Assembly (NCBI RefSeq): GCF_003287935.1 | Contig: NZ_CP030287.1 | Span: forward strand, 806,001 to 870,000 | Source of the DNA: Streptomyces sp. ICC1 | Lineage (GTDB): Bacteria; Actinomycetota; Actinomycetes; Streptomycetales; Streptomycetaceae | Direction: 5' to 3' | Length of the DNA stretch: 64,000 nucleotides | In this document: piece by piece, positions 56,419 to 64,000 of the stretch | How the letters are laid out: the number at the start of each line of letters is the position of its first letter | Position numbering within the stretch: position 1 is the first letter of the stretch | Notes under the pieces: generated by a model | Told to the model about the DNA's origin: nothing | The model's database searches: none | Seen by the model: the letters and a program-made list of their open reading frames with translations, nothing else | Position numbers and translations under genes: made by a program

Positions 56419-57570
56419 CGACCTCCACCAGGGGAGCAGCCAAAGCTCCCGCCGTACTCGTCCTGGAGGACGGTCGGATCTTCCGCGGCCGCGCCTACGG
56501 CGCTGTGGGGGAGACCTTCGGCGAGGCCGTGTTCTCCACCGGCATGACCGGCTACCAGGAGACCCTCACCGACCCGTCGTACCACCGGCAGGTCGTCGTG
56601 ATGACCGCCCCGCACGTGGGCAACACCGGCGTCAACGACGAGGACTCCGAGTCCTCCCGCATCTGGGTCGCCGGATACGTCGTGCGCGACCCCGCGCGCG
56701 TCCCCTCGAACTGGCGCTCGCGCCGCTCGCTGGACGAGGAGCTCGTCAAGCAGGGCGTCGTCGGGATCTCCGGCATCGACACCCGCGCCCTGACCCGCCA
56801 CCTGCGCGAGCGCGGCGCCATGCGCGTCGGCATCTTCTCCGGCGAGGCCTGGGACGGCGTCCGTGACGAGGCGCTGCTCGCCAAGGTGCGCACCGCCCCG
56901 CAGATGAAGGGCGCCAACCTCGCCGCCGAGGTCGCCACCAAGGAGGCGTACGTCGTCCCCGCGATCGGTGAGAAGAAGTTCACCGTCGCCGCCGTGGACC
57001 TCGGCATCAAGGGCATGACCCCGCACCGGATGGCCGAGCGCGGCATCGAGGTGCACGTGCTCCCCGCCACCGCCACCGTCGAGGACGTGTACGCGGTCAA
57101 CCCCGACGGCGTGTTCTTCTCCAACGGCCCGGGCGACCCGGCCACCGCAGACGGCCCCGTCGCGGTCATGCAGGCCGTACTGGCCCGCAAGACCCCGCTC
57201 TTCGGCATCTGCTTCGGCAACCAGATCCTGGGCCGCGCGCTCGGCTTCGGCACGTACAAGCTGAAGTACGGCCACCGCGGCATCAACCAGCCGGTGCAGG
57301 ACCGCACCACCGGCAAGGTCGAGATCACCGCGCACAACCACGGCTTCGCCGTGGACGCGCCCCTCGACAAGGTCTCCGAGACCGCCTACGGCCGCGCCGA
57401 GGTCTCCCACGTGTGCCTGAACGACCAGGTCGTCGAAGGCCTCCAGCTGCTCGACCAGCCGGCCTTCTCCGTCCAGTACCACCCCGAGGCGGCTGCCGGC
57501 CCGCACGACGCCGCGTACCTCTTCGACCGCTTCACGTCTTTGATGGAAACCGCCCAGATGGAGGCCGATC

Positions 57571-57578
<8 letters not shown>
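56415..57578 (+). CDS. carA: Carbamoyl-phosphate synthase small (glutaminase) subunit
   Basis: 387 residues. Class I amidotransferase domain with nucleophile Cys in [11 protein letters not shown] (about residue 269) and His-Glu in [11 protein letters not shown] near the C-terminus; the N-terminal half is the CarA-specific domain. It supplies ammonia to CarB for both pyrimidine and arginine synthesis. It overlaps the PH-like gene and the carB start (by eight bases). Confidence 0.97.
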
Positions 57579-60879
<3,301 letters not shown>

Positions 60880-60920
60880 ATCCCGGCGAGGACCGACAAG
60901 CCCGTACGGCCCGTAGAGGG

Positions 60921-60964
60921 GAGGGGGACACCGTCCAGCGCGAAGCGCGACGGTCGTCCCCCTC
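60921..60964 (+). terminator. Imperfect hairpin between carB and pyrD
   Basis: GAGGGGGACACCGTC and GACGGTCGTCCCCCTC pair apart from a one-base bulge. It may attenuate pyrD-pyrF expression rather than end the operon, since pyrD follows within 40 bases. Confidence 0.6.
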
Positions 60965-61003
60965 TTCATGAGCTTCATGAGCGCACAAGGGAACCCCTGC
61001 ACG

Positions 61004-62113
61004 ATGTACAAACTCTTCTTCGACCTGGTCTTCAAGCGGATGGACCCGGAGCAGGCCCACTACATGGCCTTCCGCTGGATCCGCCTCGCCGCCCGCACGC
61101 CGGTCCTGCGCACCTTCGTCGCCGCCTTCCTGGCACCCCGGTACGCATCGCTGCGCACCGAGGCCCTCGGCCTGCGGATGCACGGCCCCTTCGGGCTCGC
61201 GGCCGGCTTCGACAAGAACGCCGTCGCCATCGACGGGATGTCGATGCTCGGCTTCGACCACATCGAGATCGGCACGGTCACGGCCCAGGCCCAGCCGGGC
61301 AACCCGAAGAAGCGGCTGTTCCGGCTGGTGCCGGACCGTGCGCTGATCAACCGCATGGGCTTCAACAACGAGGGTTCGGCGGCCGTGGCGGACCGCCTGG
61401 CCGCCCGCAACCCGGTCTTCAAGACCGTCGTCGGCGTCAACATCGGCAAGACGAAGGTCGTGCCCGAGGAGGAGGCCGTCGCCGACTACGTCGCCTCCAC
61501 CGAGCGCCTCGCCCGCCACGCCGACTACCTGGTCGTCAACGTCTCCTCCCCGAACACCCCGGGACTGCGCAACCTCCAGGCGACCGAGTCGCTGCGCCCG
61601 CTGCTGAGCGCCGTACGGGAAGCCGCGGACCGCGCCGTCACCGACCGCCGGGTCCCGCTGCTCGTCAAGATCGCCCCGGACCTCGCGGACGAGGACGTGG
61701 ACGCGGTCGCCGACCTGGCCCTGGAGCTGGGCCTGGACGGCATCATCGCCACGAACACCACCATCGCCCGCGACGGCCTCGGTCTGAAGTCCTCCCCGTC
61801 CCTGGTCAAGGAGACCGGCGGACTGTCCGGCGCCCCCGTCAAGGAGCGCTCGCTGGAGGTCCTGCGCCGGCTGTACGCCCGCGTCGGCGACCGGCTGGTC
61901 CTGGTCGGCGTCGGCGGCATCGAGAACGCCGAGGACGCCTGGCAGCGGATCCTGGCCGGCGCGAGCCTGGTCCAGGGCTACAGCGCCTTCATCTACGAGG
62001 GCCCCTGCTACGCCCGCGCCATCCACAAGGGCCTGGCCGCGCGCCTGGCCGCCAGCCCGTACGCGACCCTCGCCGACGCGGTGGGCGCCGAAACCCGAAA
62101 GGCCGCGCTGTGA
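61004..62113 (+). CDS. pyrD: Dihydroorotate dehydrogenase, quinone-dependent (class 2)
   Basis: 369 residues. The N-terminal extension ([20 protein letters not shown]) is the class 2 membrane-association region. FMN-site motifs are NRMGFNNEG (about 116-124) and [14 protein letters not shown] (about 177-190, Ser catalytic), then [13 protein letters not shown]. The ATG at 61004 gives the usual class 2 N-terminus; an upstream ATG at 60968 has no ribosome site. It transfers electrons to quinone at the membrane. Confidence 0.93.
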   Translation: MYKLFFDLVFKRMDPEQAHYMAFRWIRLAARTPVLRTFVAAFLAPRYASLRTEALGLRMHGPFGLAAGFDKNAVAIDGMSMLGFDHIEIGTVTAQAQPGNPKKRLFRLVPDRALINRMGFNNEGSAAVADRLAARNPVFKTVVGVNIGKTKVVPEEEAVADYVASTERLARHADYLVVNVSSPNTPGLRNLQATESLRPLLSAVREAADRAVTDRRVPLLVKIAPDLADEDVDAVADLALELGLDGIIATNTTIARDGLGLKSSPSLVKETGGLSGAPVKERSLEVLRRLYARVGDRLVLVGVGGIENAEDAWQRILAGASLVQGYSAFIYEGPCYARAIHKGLAARLAASPYATLADAVGAETRKAAL

Positions 62114-62952
62114 GCCCTGTGATCCCGTTCGGTACCCGCCTGCGCGAGGCGATGGACACCCGCGGTCCGCTGTGCGTGGGCATCGACCCGCACGCGGCGC
62201 TGCTGGCCTCGTGGGGCCTGGACGACGACATCGCGGGCCTGGAGAAGTTCTCCCGCACGGTCGTCGAGGCGCTGGCCGACTCGGTGGCGGTCTTCAAGCC
62301 GCAGGCGGCGTTCTTCGAGCGGTTCGGGTCCAAGGGCGTCGCGGTGCTCGAGCAGACCGTGGCCGACGCCCGGGCGGCGGGCACGCTGGTCGTCATGGAC
62401 GCCAAGCGGGGCGACATCGGCTCGACGATGGCCGCGTACGCGCAGACCTTCCTGTCGCCGTCCTCGCCGCTCTTCTCCGACGCGCTGACCGTCTCCCCGT
62501 ACCTGGGCTACGGCTCGCTGAAGCCGGCGGTCGACCTGGCCCGCGAGTCGGGGGCCGGCCTGTTCGTCCTGGCCCTGACCTCCAACCCGGAGGGCGCGGA
62601 GGTCCAGCGGGCCGTGCGGTCGGACGGCCGGACGATCGGCGCGACGATGCTCGGGCACCTGGCGGCGGAGAACGCGGGCGCCTCCCCGATGGGCTCGTTC
62701 GGAGCCGTCGTGGGCGCGACCCTCGGGGACCTGTCCTCCTTCGACCTGGACATCAACGGGCCGCTGCTGGCCCCCGGCATCGGCGCGCAGGGCGCGACGG
62801 CGGCGGACCTCCCGGCGGTCTTCGGCGCGGCCGTCCGCAATGTCGTGCCGAACGTGTCGCGGGGCGTGCTGAAGCACGGACCCGACGCGGGTGCGTTGCG
62901 CGGCGCGGCGGAGCGGTTCGCGGACGAGATCCGCGCGGCCGTCTCGGCCTGA
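62110..62952 (+). CDS. pyrF: Orotidine 5'-phosphate decarboxylase (type 2)
   Basis: 280 residues with the active-site motif [16 protein letters not shown] (about 97-112), typical of the longer type 2 enzymes, and [10 protein letters not shown] near the N-terminus. It makes UMP. GTG at 62110 overlaps pyrD as GTGA. Last recognisable gene before the adapter-derived junction; the integration host factor gene expected next in Streptomyces is missing, in line with a contig break. Confidence 0.95.
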   Translation: MSPVIPFGTRLREAMDTRGPLCVGIDPHAALLASWGLDDDIAGLEKFSRTVVEALADSVAVFKPQAAFFERFGSKGVAVLEQTVADARAAGTLVVMDAKRGDIGSTMAAYAQTFLSPSSPLFSDALTVSPYLGYGSLKPAVDLARESGAGLFVLALTSNPEGAEVQRAVRSDGRTIGATMLGHLAAENAGASPMGSFGAVVGATLGDLSSFDLDINGPLLAPGIGAQGATAADLPAVFGAAVRNVVPNVSRGVLKHGPDAGALRGAAERFADEIRAAVSA

Positions 62953-63009
62953 CCCACGCGTTGCCGGGCGCCCGCGCAGGGGCGTACGGCCCTGGGGGTC
63001 GGGGCGTTC

Positions 63010-63080
63010 CTGTCCCTTAGACACATCTCCGAGGAAGTAACACGGAGAGGAGAGGCGGCAGCGTCAGATGTGTATAAGAG
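63010..63080. other. Nextera transposase adapter residue (assembly artefact)
   Basis: Bases 63056-63080 are identical to the Nextera read-1 adapter over 25 bases: CGGCAGCGTC directly followed by the mosaic end AGATGTGTATAAGAG. Bases 63010-63033 match the other side, CTGTCTCTTATACACATCT followed by CCGAG, at 22 of 24 positions. Between them is noisy sequence. This is library adapter, not a natural Tn5 insertion. Confidence 0.95.
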
Positions 63081-63093
63081 CCGGCGGTAGGCG

Positions 63094-63181
63094 CTGAGGC
63101 CCGAGGACGGGAACGAGGAAGGGCCACCGCCCCGCAGCCGCGGGGCGGTGGCCCTTCCTCGTTCCCGTCCTCGGGCCTCAG
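63094..63181. repeat. 42-bp perfect inverted repeat, probably a foldback read artefact
   Basis: Bases 63094-63135 are the exact reverse complement of 63140-63181, leaving a four-base loop, and the arm extends through the catalase stop codon. The inner part (about GGGCCACCGCCCCG with its mate) may be the real catalase terminator. The outer part, directly attached to adapter residue, is best explained by a foldback read. Confidence 0.75.
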
Positions 63182-64000
63182 CCGGAGACCGCCGCCGCGA
63201 TCCGGTCGCCGAGCGCCTTGTCCACGTTGCGCCAGTACCGCACGGCCCGCTCCAGGACCGGGGCGCTGACCCCGTCCAGCAGGTGCCCGCTGATGTTCGA
63301 CACCAGCCGGTCGCGGGCCGCATCGTCCAGCACCTCGCGGACCATCGTGCCGGGCTGCCCCCAGTCGTCGTCCGCGCTGTGCAGGCCGTACGCCTCGCGG
63401 ACCATCTCGCCCGCCGAGGCCCAGCCGGCCGGCTCGCCGAAGCGGGCCGTGTCCGCCGCGGGGCCGCCGTAGGAGTTGGGCGCGTACGGGCGGGCCGCGG
63501 CCGAGGCCTCGAAGCGCATCGCACCGTCCTTGGAGTACGAGGAGACGAGCGAGCGGGCCCGGTTGGGCGGCAGTTGCGCGTAGTTGGCGCCGATCCGGTA
63601 GCGGTGCGTGTCCGGATACGAGAACAGCCGGCCCAGCAGCATCTTGTCCGGCGACGGACCGATGCCCGGCACCAGGTTCGAGGGCTCGAAGGCGGCCTGC
63701 TCGATGTGGATGAAGTAGTCCGCCGGGTTCTTGTCGAGGGTCATCCGCCCGACCTCGATCAGCGGGTGGTCGGCGTGCGGCCACACCTTGGTCAGGTCGA
63801 AGGGGTTGAAGCGGTAGCCGGCCGCGTCCTCGAAGGGCATCACCTGGATCCACAGGGTCCAGCTCGGCGGCTCACCGCCCGCGATCGAGTCGAACAGGTC
63901 CCGCCGGTGGCGGTCGGGGTCCTCGCCGGCGATCCGGTCGGCATCGGCCTGCGTCAGGAACTCGATGCCCTGGTCCGTCTTGAAGTGGTACTTCACCCAG
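63178..64000 (-). CDS. Monofunctional haem catalase, C-terminal part
   Basis: About 274 residues of the 3' portion are present and the N-terminus lies beyond base 64000. The proximal haem ligand Tyr is in the motif RLFSYPDTHRYRIGANYAQLP-like stretch (read as RLFSYPDTHRYRIG, then ANYAQLP), preceded by YFIHIEQAAFEPSNLVPGIG. It belongs to the small-subunit clade (KatA-like). It degrades hydrogen peroxide. Because an adapter junction precedes its 3' flank, its adjacency to pyrF is not real evidence of linkage. Confidence 0.93.
   Translation of the reverse strand, partial: WVKYHFKTDQGIEFLTQADADRIAGEDPDRHRRDLFDSIAGGEPPSWTLWIQVMPFEDAAGYRFNPFDLTKVWPHADHPLIEVGRMTLDKNPADYFIHIEQAAFEPSNLVPGIGPSPDKMLLGRLFSYPDTHRYRIGANYAQLPPNRARSLVSSYSKDGAMRFEASAAARPYAPNSYGGPAADTARFGEPAGWASAGEMVREAYGLHSADDDWGQPGTMVREVLDDAARDRLVSNISGHLLDGVSAPVLERAVRYWRNVDKALGDRIAAAVSG

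Noticed and set aside
63010..63080. Tn5-like mosaic ends as a real transposon scar
   Set aside because: The matches extend into the synthetic adapter parts beyond the 19-bp mosaic end, there is no transposase, and no target duplication is visible.

Overview
The window is a very GC-rich (roughly 70-75%) actinobacterial chromosome segment that reads as Streptomyces. A near-canonical BldD, the PIM-synthesis trio, abundant GTG/TTG starts, third-position G/C bias and gene order (pgsA-patA-pimA / pdxS-pdxT-yebC-ruvCAB-yajC-secDF-apt-relA / hisS / rpsD / alaS-ruvX-mltG-aroE-aroC-aroK-aroB / efp-nusB-bldD / pyrR-pyrB-pyrC-carA-carB-pyrD-pyrF) all match the conserved core of that genus. Most of the window is housekeeping.

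Continuity caveat: the sequence looks like three pieces joined through sequencing-adapter residue. At 63010-63080 there is almost unmistakable Nextera (Tn5 tagmentation) adapter sequence, including 25 consecutive matching bases. At 7461-7515 there is a more degraded copy of the i5-side adapter, with the expected 8-base index gap. I therefore treat 1-~7460, ~7516-~63009 and ~63081-64000 as separate contigs whose adjacency is not established. The EF-G-like gene at 7516-8063 is cut at the first junction, and the neighbourhoods of tRNA-Ser and catalase should not be interpreted across the junctions.

Left piece (1-7460). A tightly overlapping minus-strand operon of five genes (acyl-CoA dehydrogenase, MaoC/OB-fold fusion, second acyl-CoA dehydrogenase, small MaoC hydratase, thiolase-like lipid-transfer protein) has the same order and sizes as the mycobacterial igr operon for removing the last side-chain carbons of steroids, with a palindromic operator candidate upstream. 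It is followed by a small secreted Asn/Gln/Ser-rich protein, a DUF6344-like membrane-anchored protein, repeats, a decayed FAD-monooxygenase pseudogene, an unrecognised 206-residue protein and tRNA-Ser(UGA).

Middle piece (7516-63009). The pgsA/patA/pimA-type operon makes phosphatidylinositol mannosides. pdxST makes PLP. yebC, ruvC-ruvA and ruvB are regulation and Holliday-junction genes, with ruvB separated from ruvCA by a perfect palindrome and a 29-bp tandem repeat. yajC-secD-secF serves protein export and apt-relA purine salvage and the stringent response. Then come a DUF349 protein, an anchored cyclophilin, a metallo-hydrolase, hisS, an ABC exporter with its own two-component system, a VKOR-like protein, rarA, a secreted HNH nuclease-like lipoprotein, a DUF2470 protein under an apparent iron box, rpsD, a large AfsR-like ATPase, alaS/ruvX/mltG, the shikimate cluster, efp-nusB, bldD, and the complete pyrimidine operon led by a PyrR-type RNA element.

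Right piece (63081-64000). The 3' part of a monofunctional catalase gene on the minus strand. I found no CRISPR array, prophage, insertion sequence or recognisable defence system. The most useful unusual observations are the assembly artefacts, the igr-like operon, the iron box and the small secreted protein.
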